DNA of 64,000 bases from Chelonoidis abingdonii. Taxonomy: Eukaryota; Chordata; Testudines; Testudinidae. The stretch lies in contig NC_133774.1 of the NCBI RefSeq assembly GCF_003597395.2, positions 42,616,695-42,680,694 of the forward strand, given 5' to 3'. The position numbers and the translations under genes are program-made. The notes under the pieces are model-generated. The model was not told the origin of the DNA. It made no database searches and saw only the letters and a program-made list of their open reading frames with translations. Shown here piece after piece: positions 1 through 12,249 of the stretch; positions within the stretch are counted from its first letter, which is position 1; every line of letters starts with the position of its first letter.

Positions 1-737
1 GTAGGTTTTCGGTATAGGGTGGTGTTTATGTGACCGTTGTTTATGAGCACAGTAGTGTCCAGGAAGTGAACCGCTTGTGTGGATTTGTCCAGGCTGAGTT
101 TGATGGTGGGATGGAAATTGTTGAAATCATGGTGGAATTCCTCAAGGGCTTCTTTTCCATGGGTCCAGATGATGAAGATGTCATCAGCGTAGCATAAGTA
201 GAGTAGGGGCATAAGGGGACGAGAGCTACGGAAGCATTGTTCTAAGTCAGCCATGAAAATATTGGCGTATTGTGGGGCCATGCGGGTGCCCATAGCAGTG
301 CCACTGACTTGAAGGTATATGTTGTCTCCAAATGTGAAATAATTGTGGGTGAAGACAAAGTCACAAAGTTCAGCCACTAGGTTAGCCGTGACATTATTGG
401 GGATACTGTTCCTGACAGCTTGTAGTCCATCTTTGTGTGCAATATTGGTGTAGAGGACTTCTACATCCATAGTGGCCAGGATGGTGTTTTCTGGGAGATC
501 ACCAATGGACTGTAGTTTCCAGAGGAAGTCAGTGGTGTCTTGAAGATAGCTGGGAGTGCTGGTAGTGTAGGGCCTGAGGAGAGAGTCCACATAGCCAGAC
601 AATCCTGCTGTTAGGATGCCAATGCCTGAGATGATGGAGCATCCAGGATTTCCAGGTTTATGGATCTTGGGCAGCAAATAGAATATTCCTGGTCGGGGTT
701 CTAGACATGTTAGTTTAATAAGCCAGGAAGCACATCC
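1..737 (-). CDS. Penelope-like retroelement reverse transcriptase, partial (runs off window edge)
   Basis: On the minus strand one frame stays open for about 245 codons, from just after a TGA at 738-740 to base 1. In order it shows FYLLPKIHKP (about 690-660), ATMDVEVLYTNI (about 475-440), SGTAMGTRMAPQYANIF (about 310-255), the catalytic box YADDIFIIW (about 200-170), FHPTIKLSLDKS and FLDTTVLINNG near the edge. The LLPKIHKP and GTAMGTRMAP blocks are characteristic of Penelope-like elements rather than LINEs. Such enzymes copy their own RNA into DNA at a target site. The RT core has no stop or frameshift and keeps both aspartates, which is unusual among the decayed elements here. The N-terminal part is missing because a hAT-like element begins at 755, and any GIY-YIG endonuclease would lie left of the window. 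Clade within the Penelope group is not determined. Confidence 0.85.
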
Positions 738-754
738 TCAGCTAGTGTATAGGT

Positions 755-1069
755 CAGGGGTGGCCAAACTGTGGGTCATGAGCCATATCTGGCTATTTTA
801 CCATTAAAGTACAGCTCGCAGAGCCCCCCATGCCCTCACCCCATTCTTCATCTATTAGACTGGGTGAGGGGAGAGAAGCTTGGGACCTCTGCCTTGCAGC
901 GGGGAGGTGGGTCTCGGGGCTTCAGCCCAGCTGAAGCTCCAAGCCCCATCAGGCACCTCCCTCAGGGCTGAAGCCTCAAGCCCCAGCCCCCGGCATGTGT
1001 GCCTTGTCGCTCGAACTTCTGAAGATTGTCGTATGCAGCTCAGAGGGCCAGTAGGTTTGGCCACCCATG
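755..1069. mobile_element. hAT-like non-autonomous DNA transposon
   Basis: The ends form an inverted repeat: CAGGGGTGGCCAAAC on the left and the complement of CATGGGTGGCCAAAC on the right. The flanking 8 bases GTATAGGT (747-754) and GTATAGCT (1070-1077) agree at 7 of 8 positions, as expected of a hAT target duplication. The interior is GC-rich and has no transposase. The same family recurs at 3235-3566. Confidence 0.8.
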
Positions 1070-1125
1070 GTATAGCTCCACAGACTTAAAAGGAACAATG
1101 ACAATTTACACCAGTTTTGTGTAAA

Positions 1126-1905
1126 TATGTGTCACAGTTCAGGGCAACTACTTCTGTATTTCCTCTCCATGGTCCCTCAGGGCTCCCAGTCTAGGCTTCT
1201 GGCTCCTCAGCTGTCACTTCTCTTGGGCAGAGACCTGCATCTCTATTCCTCCTGATTGGACTTCTTCCAAGCTGCACAGTTCTTTGCCTATACTGTGATA
1301 TCCCCAGTAAGCCAGACCACCCAAAAGGCCAGTGTCTGTGCTTTGCTTTCTTTCTAGAGGTTATGAACAGCGCACTTGCCCGTAGTTATAATTTACCACA
1401 CAGCAGCTCTTTATAAGCAAACATGTTTATTGTTGAGCATTACAGAGAAAACATATTAAACCATAAAATAACTTCCACACATGCTAAAAAGCTTACTAGA
1501 AATCAACCAAACTCCAACCAGGGACTATGGTACGTGTCAGTCCCTCAAAATCCATTGGTTTTCCCCGTGGTTATACGTTCATAACTGTCTCAGATTCAGA
1601 ACCAGAACCCAAGCTGGGCAGAGCAGCCATTTTTTAATACAGCTTAGGCTTCTGAACTTGGTCTTCGGTAACAGGTAATCAGCAGACAAGACCCTCCTCA
1701 CAGGGCATAGTTTCAAAAGATTAGGTTTTTGTATAACCAAAGATGGAGCATTTGAATTCACTTCCCCCTACATATTCCCCAGGAAAACCACCTAACACTT
1801 TCTGTTTCAAAAGTCTGTTGTTGTCTGGCACGTTGTTCAGTGTAGTCCATTGAAAGCCTTGGACTCACATCTGTCACATCTCCCGCTTCGAGAGGTTACG
1901 TACAA
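1126..1905 (-). repeat. LTR-like repeat, tentative
   Basis: The stretch begins with a TGTCACAGTTCAGGGCAAC-like end and contains, on the minus strand, a CAATAAACAT polyadenylation-like signal near 1430. It resembles from memory a long terminal repeat common in turtle genomes. No internal retroviral gene is seen. Limits and class are uncertain. Confidence 0.35.
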
Positions 1906-3084
1906 TCCTGGCCCACAATAATACATAAACCTTTAAGTTTGCACTGGCAAAGTCTGCACTCCTGTAGTACGCAGAGCGGAGCAATGTAGATAAGCCCTAA
2001 TCAGTATATAAACTATATATATACACAAACACTAGAGTGTTTTGGAAACTAAAATTAAACTTTGTTTTATTGAGAGAAAGGTTTGCTCACTCTTTTCCTT
2101 TTCTTTCAGTGTCCTCAGCTGGACTGATCCAATTGTGGCAAGTTCACATTAAAAATTCCTTGTCTCTTACTTGCAACCCACCCCTCAAAAGGCAGTGTTT
2201 GTTCTTAAGATGATTTCTAGTAAATATTATGAGTGCATGGCATGTGCTTGTGTGATAGGCATAAATTATATGATTCCTAGGCCATTTTGTCAGTCATGGT
2301 TGCTGCTTTTAAGGGAAGTGAAAGCTAGCCAGTATGCTGTGCTCTACTGTCAGGGTATGTTATCTGAGGTAAAATTATTGTCTCTAAGATATTTTTTTGT
2401 GTCCACATGAGTGGCCACACATTGAGGCATAATTTTCATTTTCTGTCAAGATAGAAACCATTACCAATTTATGTTTTCTTTTATTTGGCAAACTTTTCTC
2501 TTTGCATTTTTGGCTGAGCTGCTGTATTGGCATGGAGCACAGCAGACATTTGGGTACTTTTCAGCAGCATTCTACTTTTTTATGCAAAAAAAGAAATAAA
2601 AGAAATATGACTCTATTGTAAATAGTGTGCATGGTGTTTGATAATTATTACCAGATTTTACTGTCTAACAAGGCAGTTGAAGAAGTGTTGTTAAGAGAGC
2701 TAAAAAGAAATATGTGATATAGTGTTAATTTTAAATTTAGGAATCCTTACTGGGACACATACTGAGGTCCTTAGAACTTTATGACCATTCTGTGGCAGTG
2801 ATTACATGTACTGTCTGCAGCAGCAGAATCCACTCTTCTCTACGAAATTCAAGGAGTCTCAAATTTTTACAACCAGCAATGGACCCTATCTGTAGCCATA
2901 TAATTAAAAAAACCTTCTACTGCATATAAATACACGATACATAATGATAGAAAGGATACTCATGACCATTTCTATGAAGTGAATAGACCATGTTGTGCTT
3001 TAGGTTTTGGCAAGAAAACTCTCATAGCACCTAGATGCCTAAGTCAGATTGCTTTAGCTGAAGTTTGTAGGTGGATCTAGGTCC
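1906..3084. other. AT-rich intronic sequence, nothing recognised
   Basis: No coding, RNA or repeat feature could be supported here. It presumably belongs to the CWC27 intron. Confidence 0.5.
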
Positions 3085-4575
3085 AGACTTGAGTGGTTTG
3101 CACAGAGACTGCATTTTTTGCATTGATTGGTGGTGGTATATCAGGATCAGGTGTCCATGCTGATATTAAACCTATCAGCTGCCCTCAATAACATTGATCA
3201 TGAGGTCCTGTTTACTTACCTGCTGACCCTTGAGCAGGGGCGGCCAAACTGTGTCTCGCGAGCCACATGCAGCTCTTTTACTGTTAAAGTGCAGCTCGCG
3301 GAGCCCCCCACATCCCTTAGTTCTCCACATACCAGACTGGGGGGGGCGGAGTGCAGGACCTCCTCCTTGCAACAGGGTGAAGTGGGGGCTTCTGCCCAGT
3401 GGGGAAGGGGGTCTTGGGGCTTCTGTCCAGCAGGCAGCACCTGCTGGGGCTCAGGGCTTCATCAGGAGCAGGTCTGAAGCCCCAAGTCCTGGCCCCCGGC
3501 AGATTTGCCCCGGCTCTCAAACTTCTGAAAATTATTGTACGTGGCCAGTAAGTTTGGCCACCCCTGCCATAGAAGGGAGCAGGTGGAGCTACGGCTTTTC
3601 TCTCTCAGAGATCATGGAGGTTACAACAGTAGATAGAACAAAGCCAGTCACATTGGCTTCAGTTGTTCCTCTCCACAGAGTGATGAAGTGTGACTGTTTC
3701 TTCTCCTCTGAAGGCCTTCATATGTGGGGTCCCACAGTGACCCATACTGTCCCCTCTTCTCTTCAGCATCTACATGCACCATTGGGAGAGGTAGTGAGAT
3801 GTGTTGGGTTTGGCTGTGAATAGTGTGCTGATGAAACTCAGCTATATATCTCATGGTCAACTCATTCAACCAACACCATTACTAAATATCAGAAAACCTA
3901 TAGGAAATAAGTTTATGGATGAAGAGCAGTTGGTACAAGCTGAACTCAGGCAAAAGTTAAGTGACACCAGTCGGAAGGGGGAGATGCTTTGAAGAAATAG
4001 TCAAGAAGCTGTTTCCACCTTCCATTGAAGGCATGCAGCCCCCATTCATCAAAGTGCCGTGAAGCCTTGGGGTCCTGTTTAACTCTTTACTAACCTTGGA
4101 CAGCCAGATAGCAGAAGAGGACCTGGTCACAGTGATCCATACATTTGTTATCTCCACCTACCATGGATTACTGTAATTAAAAAGTGTCTGAGGATGAATG
4201 TAAAGATGATACTCCAGCTCCAACTAGTACAGAATGTGGTTGCCCACCTTTTCCATTGATTAGGCCACTGTGTACACATCAGAACCATGCTCAGGTCCCT
4301 CTAGTTGCTCCCAGTCAGCTTCCAATGACAGTTCAAGGCTTTGGTCCTAATTTTCAAGGCAATTAATGGATCAAGTCCCAGCTACATTAAAGACCTCATT
4401 TCAATGTGTGAACTGCCATGGAATGCCTGTGCTCCTCAGTACAACACAGATCACAAAGCCTGCACCAAAGTGCATGAGAGCTGAGGATAAAGCATTATCA
4501 GTTGAGGGGATCCAGTTATGGAACAGATGAAATATATGATGGATCTGGACTCTGAATTGATTCTATCTCTTCTCC
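3085..4575 (+). mobile_element. L2-type LINE fragment, RT region, decayed
   Basis: Plus-strand translation across frames gives recognisable RT blocks: LNLSAALNNIDHEVL (about 3150-3210; usual form LDLSAAFDTIDH), a GVPQ-like block followed by SPLLFSIYMH (about 3730-3780), CADETQLYIS (about 3825-3852; usual YADDTQLY, so the catalytic box is damaged) and, near the end, LVLIFKAINGSSPSYIKDLI (about 4340-4400), typical of the C-terminus of L2 LINE proteins. Several frameshifts and stops separate these. A hAT-like element (3235-3566) lies between the first two blocks, and a GAAA repeat follows the 3' end. The copy is 5'-truncated and non-functional. CR1-clade membership other than L2 cannot be excluded. 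Confidence 0.7.
3235..3566. mobile_element. hAT-like non-autonomous transposon inserted in the L2 LINE
   Basis: The ends are CAGGGGCGGCCAAAC and the complement of CAGGGGTGGCCAAAC, the family seen at 755-1069. The flanks CCCTTGAG and CCATAGAA match at only 5 of 8 positions, so the target duplication is decayed. It splits the LINE RT, so it is younger than that LINE copy. Confidence 0.75.
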
Positions 4576-4591
4576 ACACTCCTGGAAGTGT

Positions 4592-4624
4592 AAAAAAAAA
4601 AGAAAGAAAGAAAGAAAGAAAAAA
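4592..4624. repeat. GAAA microsatellite
   Basis: Poly-A leads into several GAAA units directly behind the L2 LINE 3' end. It probably grew from the LINE tail. Confidence 0.85.
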
Positions 4625-6949
4625 GAATCTGGTGCTAAAAGACACTTTCTCCGGGCCTTTTTGACACTCTCTTGTAGGCACCTATACTAGTCCCAAACCC
4701 TGGTCCAAGATGCTCTTTGTTGGTGCCAAGAATCTAGGAGAAGAGAAAGAAGAGATAGCAGCAGCATTCTCAAGACTGTGTACATGCCTCCTCTGGTTCC
4801 AAGAAGACTGGAACCATGAGTCCATTGGTGCTAAGAGATCTGTTGCAGCTGAAGGGAAAGCCTCTCACAGGAACCACATTCTATGTGGCAGAAGCACATA
4901 TTGATGTGGATATTTAATTCTGTGGTGTTGTCCAATTAATTGTCTCTTCATACTCCATCACTGGTTCTGAATCCAATTCCAGGTCTAGAGCCACCATTCC
5001 TTGTAGGTAGTAATCCTCACAATTCCTCTGTTTTGCAGGAGGAAATCTCAATTAGTCCAATTTTCATTTTTATCTACTGCTCTACAAGTACTTAACAAAT
5101 GTGTTAAAATGGCAGCAACTCACCTAAGAAGGCAAGGGGTCCACATCTTTCCATATTACTCATAAAAGCAAAGTTGCTAGAAGAGCTCCAGTCTGCTCTG
5201 TACAACACATGGACAGCTCGTTCAATCTCTAAGACTGAGGATAAACTTAGAAAAGTCACAATTCATGATCTCAGCAGATCATGTCCAGTTACAGGCTGTA
5301 TTATCACAAAGATCTACCTGACTTAGCACAGATTCCGGGATATCTTCAGCACTGTCCATTTGATTCAGAAACAGCTTTGAAACCAAACCTTCAAATTGCT
5401 AGGTCTGGCATTCTGTGTCCTAATTAGAGCTGGACAGGACCCAGCAACTCACCACTAACTCACACCAAAACCTTAGTGGGATTCACAAACTAGATGTTCC
5501 CTTGCCTATGTTGCTTTTGGGGCTCAGTTTGGTAAGTGTGCTCTCAGCAGTCAGTTCCTGAAAACCAAGTCAGGCTGCTTTGTCATGCCTACTCTAGCCT
5601 GGGGAATGAAAAGGAAAATGCTGCTCCAGTTCATGAACACAAAGATGGATTAGAGTCATGTTTGTTCCCCTCCTTTTCAGACTGAAGCCAACGTAGCTTG
5701 GCTTGACTGGAAAATCAGGCCCCATATTGGATCTCTCTTACTAAGGCTATTGATTTACCAAGCTACCTTTAAAAAAGAAATTATCAAAATATTTCTTTGA
5801 TTGCTACAGGCCCCTTTAAAGAATAAATTAATGCCAGAGATCAGTATTAAAAACACATTGGAAAGAGGGGATTTTCTACTCTGTTCGGCAAAAAATAAAT
5901 GTTTATTTGGGTCTTAGTATTTCCACTAAGCTGGTAAAAAATAAGCAGTAAATTCCTTTCTTTCTTCATCCTTGCCCCATCCCAACCCCACACTGCCAGC
6001 ATATGATCAAAACCTCCATCATTTAATTGTTTTCCCACTGCTGAATGTATGGAAGATTGTATATGATCAAAATGGTCCTTCTGCCAAAGGTATACTACTT
6101 ATTGCTAATGTTTCTAGCAGTTGTCCATGCCAGAGAAATACAGTTTTTATTTCTCCATGTCTAAGTTTATTTGGGCCAGGCATCTAGGCTTGGATTTGGC
6201 TCCTTGTTCACTTAACACATTCAGAGATGATCCATGCTTTACTCTAGGGATGTCTAGCATTGCATTTACTGCCTCAAAATCTTATGGTTTATTTATTGCT
6301 AAGCTAGTGAAAGATAAAGAAATAATATATTTTCAGTGTCTAACAGCCCAGTTTAAGCGTCCGAGGTATTGTATACCATTTTTGCTACATACACTCACAA
6401 CATTATCTGGCTTTGTAACATATGTAGGCAACATGCATTTAGCTATATACAGAATTTTTTAGGGGTGGGGGTGTGCTAAATAAAATTTTGAATTTTAAGT
6501 TATGAAAACTAGAACAGAGTGCAGTTTAAATGGAATGTGATTTTGTTCCAAGAGAACCCTACCCTCTTCCCATCCTGTGGCCCACATGATATAGTGTTGC
6601 ACAGTTGACTGGGTTCATTTGGGGAGGGGATTTGCTGCCTTCTGAAGTATCAGGTACTGTACAGGCTATGGCTGGAGACAGGATATTAGACTAGATGCAT
6701 CACTGGTTTGTTCTGGAATGGCAGTTCACATGTTCGTATAGTAAATGCTGTAAATTTTCTCTACAGTTGTACACTGTCTGGGACAAAATCTGGAATTTTC
6801 ATTAAAGTATTCCATACTGATCTGTTCTACAAGCATGTGTTCTCTGTTTAAAGCACCCCTCTTCTTTCATCAAACTACTTAACATACTTTGTGAAGGAGG
6901 ATAGGGAAATGCAGTAAATATGTTGTATGTGTGGATTACTACTTATAAG
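4625..6949. other. Unique-looking intronic sequence, nothing recognised
   Basis: Only short, unconvincing open frames occur, with no splice-flanked exon I could recognise. Confidence 0.5.
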
Positions 6950-7365
6950 TAGGGCCCTACCAAATTCACGATCCATTCTGGTCAATTTCACGGTCATAGG
7001 ATTTTAAAAATCTTACATTTCATGATTTCAGCTATTTAAATTTGAAATTTCACAGTGTTGTAATTGATGGAGTCCTGACCAAAAAAGGAGTTGCAGTACT
7101 GCTACTCTTTACTTCTGTGCTTCTGAAGGTAGAGCTGCTGCCAGCAGTAGCAGCACAGAAGTAAGGATTGTATGGTATGGTATTGCCCTTACTTCTGTGC
7201 TGCTGACTGCAGAGCTGGGTCCTCAGCAAGCAACCACCACTCTCCAGCCACCCAGCCCTGAAGGCTGCAGTGCAGAAGTAAGAATGTCAATACTGCGACC
7301 CCCTCTAAAATAATCTAGTGACACCCATGCAACTCCCTTTTGGGTCAGGAGCTGTAGTCTCCATG
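6950..7365. repeat. Interspersed repeat with TAGGGCCCTACC end, probable DNA transposon
   Basis: It starts TAGGGCCCTACCAAATTCAC and continues with a CACGGTCATAGG block, then two similar segments containing CTTACTTCTGTGCTGCTG-like text (about 7110 and 7190), then a GCGACCCCCTCT / TTTTGGGTCAGGA block. This resembles a DNA repeat recalled from turtle genomes. No matching right terminus was found, so the copy looks truncated. Superfamily not determined. Confidence 0.5.
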
Positions 7366-7810
7366 TTGTAGAGAGAACTAATCGTTGTTTTTACGTATGG
7401 ATAATTCTGACGTCATTACAAAACCAAAATAGTCACATTTTCTCACTAGCATCATGTCATGTCTTTTGAACCTAATGGACTTTCTGTGGATAAATGCAGT
7501 ATCCCAGGAGACTGGTTACTCACAACTTTAATCTTATTTTAAGAGAAAAATAGTCCTTAATGACCATGTTGAGTAACATTTAAAAAAAAAAAATTTTAAA
7601 TGAGGCAACAAGCCTCTGGTGCATTAGTCCTTATAAAGAAAAGCTTTTTTCCCCCCCTCATCAACCTTGTTCTTTGCGAACAATGGACTATTTCTAGTTT
7701 TAACCTGGAGATCACATAACGTTCCAAATTCTCAATTTTAATTCTGCAATTAAACAGAAAACTGAGAATTCATGTAATCTGATGAAAATATCTGAGCTGA
7801 ATGTTATGTT
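7366..7810. other. Nothing recognised
   Basis: AT-rich sequence with short homopolymer runs only. Confidence 0.5.
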
Positions 7811-10800
7811 TCATAGATTCATAGATTCATAGACTCTAGGACTGGAAGGTACTTCAAGAGGTCATCGAGTCCAGTCCCCTGCCCTCATGGCAGGACCAAA
7901 TACTGTCTAGACCATCCCTGATAGACATTTATCTAACCTACTCTTAGATTCCGATGATGGGGAGGATTCAAATTGGGGTTTCTGTGTCACACTACCAGGA
8001 AGTTTTTCTATGTCAACCTAATGTCGCAACTATCCATTGGCGTTGCCATTGCTTTGTTCTTTATTAGACTTAGGTGAACAAGTTTTTCTCCTCTTGATGA
8101 CACTTTTTAGATACCTGAAAATGCTATCATGTCCCTCTCAGTCTTTCTCTTTCCAAATACTTATAACCTTTCGCCTTCCTTATAGGTCATGTTCTCAAGA
8201 CCGTTAATATTTTGTTGCTTTCTCTGGACCTTCTCCAATTTCTACATCTTTCTTGAAATGCGGTGCCCAGAATGGAACACATACTCCCGTTGAGGGCCTA
8301 ACAGCGCAGAGTAGGCGGAAGAATGACTTCTCGTGTCTTTTACAACACACCTGTTAATGCTCCCCAGAATCACGTTTGCTTTTTTTGCAACAGTATCACA
8401 CTGTTGACTCATATTTAGCTTTTGGTTCCACTATGACCCCTAGATTCTTTCTGCCATACTCCTTCCTAGACAGTCTCTTCTCATTTGTATGTGTGTGAAT
8501 GATTGTTCCTTCTCTAAGTGGAGCACTTTGCATTTGTCTTTATTGACTTCATCCGGTTTACCTCAGCCATTTCTCCATTTGTCCAGATCATTTTGAAATT
8601 TTGACCCTGTCCTCCGAAGCGTTGCAATCCCTCCCAGTTTGGTATCGTCCGCAAACTTATAGCGTACTTTCTATGCCAAATCTATAGTCGTTGATAAGAT
8701 ATTGAACAGAGCCGGTCCCAAAACAGACCCTGTGGAACCCCACTTGTTATACCTTTCTAGCAGGATGGGAGCCATTATAATACTCTCTGAGTACAGTTAT
8801 CCAGCAGTTATGACCCACCTTATAGTAGCCCCATCTAAATTGTATTTGCCTAGTTTATCGATAAGGATATCATGCGAGACCGTATCAATGCCTACTAGGT
8901 CTAGGTATACCAATCCACCCGCTTTCTCCTTATCCACAAGGCTCGTTATCCTATCAAGAAAGCATTTCGTATTGGGTATTAATCCGATTTGTTTTTACAA
9001 TCCATGTGCTTCTATACACTCAGTGTTTGCAGATGATTTCTTTAATTCTTGCTCCATTATCTTCCCTGGCACAGAAGTTAAACTAACTTGGTCTGTAGTT
9101 TCCTGGGTTGTTTTTATTCTTTTTATAGATGGGCACTTATTTGCCCTTTTCAGTCTTCGGGAATCTCTCCCGTCTCCCATGATACTTTCCAAAAGATAAT
9201 AGCTAGAGGTGAGATACCTCCTTATTAACTCCTTGAGTATTCTAGGATGCATTTTCAGGCCCTGGTGACTTGCAGGCATCCTAACTTTTCTAAGTGTATT
9301 TTTAACTGTGTTTTTTTATTTTATTTTGTTTTAAAAGAGATATGTAGAAGGATTTTTTATGGGAACCCACGTAATCGTATTTTTTTGGATTTTCTGATAT
9401 TTAAGTTCTATGTGTTAAGGATTTTTAGACTTTCCGTGAAGCCGAAACGAAAGGTATTAGAGGTCTGCCATTTTTAGTTGTTGTTATGGTTTCCTCTCTG
9501 GGGGGCAGTGGTTTACCCTGTTCTTTGTTCTTCTTTTGTTTCTAATGTTTGATAAAAGTCTTCTTGTGTTCTTATTCCATGCTAGTTTTGAGGTTCGTTT
9601 TGTGCCTTTGCTTTCTATTTGCCCTGATTCTGTGTTGTTTGTCTTAATTATTTTTTTTGGTTAATCTGATAGTATATATTTTTTGTTATGTCTTTTTTTT
9701 GTAGGGTTTTGAAGATTCGTAGTTAGGAAGTGGGTCTTTTGCCAAATTTTCCAATCTTAGCTACCATAGAGAAGAAATTGCTTTATGAGGCCTTATAGTG
9801 TACTTTGAAAACTTGCCCTTCTCCAGGTGTTTATTAAATAGTATATATAGACCTACCTGCGGACCTCTCCTATTCAGCCTCTCTGAGCTTCCCAAAATCT
9901 TGCTTACCTGAAATCCATTTGCAGTCGTCCCTACTTCTTCCTTGCCTGTATTCCCCTCTCCTCCTTCCTTAGGCCATTGGCAACTCTATTGACCTTTATG
10001 AAGCAGCCCCACGGACTTGTGGCACACTCTCATCGATCACACCCAGCAGGTGTTTGGGGAGCGTCCGATAGCCCCGCTTTCGCTCGACGTGGGCACTCAT
10101 ACCCACTTTCGTCGAGGCGAGGATTCTCTTGATCTTACCATGGTCCCTTCCCTCACCAAGTTTCTCAACCTTTTCAATTTCACGGCAGTTCTCCTCTTTG
10201 CATTCCCACGTTAAGCAAACAGTTCCCCCAGCAACCGCCTTTTTTCAACCTTCTGACTAAAACGTTTACCCGCTCTGCAATGCCAGTCCAGGAACTTATT
10301 GGATAGTCCTGTGCCACGGTGTTTTTTTCCACATTATTCTGGATAGTTGAAGTCCCTCCACCAATTTTGGGCTTTGGGATGATTTGTTGTTGTTTTAAGG
10401 CTCTCACCTTTCACTGGTTAGGTTGGCTGTATGATATATAGCCGACATCACTTGTTTTTTACCTTTTAGTCTAACCAGGATTAAATTTCGTCTCCTAGGT
10501 GATTCCACTCAGTCAAGTGTGTACTTTTGTATTATAGCACACATCTCCTTTTTCCTGTCTATCTTTGAGCACTTAACCCAATACCACATTCATATGTGTT
10601 TTATCACGTTTCAGTTGATGCAAAAATGTCATAGTTGTATTTATTTATTAGCACTTCCAGTTCTTCCTGCTTATTACCCATACTTCTCACATTTGTATAT
10701 AGGCATCTAAGATACTGGTTTGATCTTGCCTCCCAGTTTTGCCCTGCTCCTCCTTTCTCTCTGCCATTATAGCCCACGCTCCCTCTTGTTTCCAACCCAT

Positions 10801-10860
10801 CTCCCAGGTCTCCATGTTCCCCACTTACCTGTGGGCTTTGCTCACCTGTCCCCGTCGAAT
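7811..10860 (-). mobile_element. CR1 LINE, nearly full ORF2 length, indel-rich
   Basis: The left end is the CR1 3' terminus in reverse: repeated ATTCATAG units then a GGACTGGAAGG block. Reading the minus strand from the right, the start of the endonuclease domain appears at about 10720-10605 (LRCLYTNVRSMGNKQEELEV, followed by a TET that matches the usual ITET block). RT pieces follow, including NKCPSIKRIK and DQVSLTSVPGKIMEQEL (about 9140-9040). So endonuclease, RT and 3' UTR are all represented in about 3.05 kb. The copy is peppered with one- and two-base gains and losses that break every frame, while local stretches still look close to a young CR1. That pattern suits uncorrected long-read sequence at least as well as natural decay. 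Confidence 0.85.
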
Positions 10861-10864
10861 CTCG

Positions 10865-10986
10865 TTGAATTAATGCTGAGGCAGAATGAAAACTGAAGGT
10901 AATACTGAGAAAATCGTCACACAATATGTGATGGACATGTGGTATCATGATAAATATTTTTAACATCTTTATGTAGTGACTGAAAA
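10865..10986. repeat. Composite duplicate: inverted plus direct copies of the 12.07-12.25 kb locus
   Basis: Bases 10865-10927 (63 bp) are the reverse complement of 12072-12134 with one mismatch. After five bases, 10933-10986 (54 bp) is an identical direct copy of 12196-12249. The two parts are separated by 61 bp at the other locus. The block abuts the 5' end of the CR1 copy. Confidence 0.9.
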
Positions 10987-12071
10987 ATGTTAAGAATCCC
11001 TAAAAAAGTACTTGTCCAAAAAGATATGTACATCTTATGGTACAGGCCCAAGCCAGGAGAAAACACAAAAAAACATTTTTTTTCAGGGTTCTTCCTTGGT
11101 ATTTTAGAGGACCTACAAATTGCTGGTGTGATAATGTTGTTTCCTCCAGCATCCATTTTGGCAGTGGAGTCACCTGGAAAGACTTGTAGTAAAATGAACT
11201 ACTTCAACAAGCAAGCCTAGGTGATATCATCTGTTCAACACTTCAAAGAAAAATGTTCATTCAGCCTAAACCAAAGTCTTTTCTGCCTCTAAAGGAAGTA
11301 GTAACAAGAGTTGTTGATTAACTGATCCAAATGGATATATTTAGTCATTCTTCTGAGGTTATATGCTAAATATTCTGAAGAAAGTAAGTTGATCTGATCT
11401 TTTGCCAGTGTTTGTTATATACAGTATTCCCTTCCAATGTGCTAATCAATGCTATGAGTCATCTATGATCTGACTTTAATACAGATATAAGTTTATTAAT
11501 TAAATTTTCAGTTTTCCTTATGTAAAAATTAGGGAGATTTTTGCTTTATGCAGGAACCTTAATAATAGCCCAAGATTTTTAGTTTTGAATTATATTCTAT
11601 TCAATAATTGTTCTTGTTTGGACTTTAGACACTGTACATCCTTTATTTTAGTTCGACTAATTATGTTTCACAGTTTTTGTGCTCAAAGTCTATTGCCTTT
11701 TTATTAAGTAAATACACCCAGTTTGCCTTTTTTAATATGTGCTCAGCTTTTCAGGTCTTGCAGAGGTAATGTAGCCCACCAACAGTGTTTAAATTGCACC
11801 TTTATCTAGACTGAAATTGTAATGACAATTTAAGGTGATTTCTGTGACTCAGTATTATAATGATCCTCTGAGGTCAGTCTAAAATCTGAAAAAAATATGC
11901 GAGTTCCATCTGCTAAATTAAGGCTTATTTGTTAATGAGCTATGTTTAAAAGAGGTAAAAACTATTCAATATTGTCTTGGGACATGGAATAATAAAGCCA
12001 GTTCCACAAGTTAATCATTTTATATAGAGGACTTAAAACACAATGATTTTGGTTTAAAATTCCTTATTAAT
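10987..12071. other. AT-rich sequence, nothing recognised
   Basis: No exon, RNA gene or repeat could be supported. Confidence 0.5.
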
Positions 12072-12249
12072 ATATTGTGTGATGATTTTCTCAGTATTAC
12101 CTTCAGTTTTCATTCTGCCTCAGCATTAATTCAATAGTCTGGAAGATTAGAAAAGCATGCTACTTGATGTTGGAAATGTTTTTGTAACCATTGCAGGACA
12201 TGTGGTATCATGATAAATATTTTTAACATCTTTATGTAGTGACTGAAAA
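12072..12249. repeat. Partner locus of the 10865-10986 composite duplicate
   Basis: It holds segment A (12072-12134), a 61-bp spacer and segment B (12196-12249). A is found inverted and B direct at 10865-10986, without the spacer. Confidence 0.9.

Noticed and set aside
3230..3823. 197-codon open frame
   Set aside because: It runs from a hAT-like element into the LINE RT remnant and mixes both.
8702..9199. 165-codon open frame on the plus strand
   Set aside because: Antisense of CR1 reverse transcriptase.
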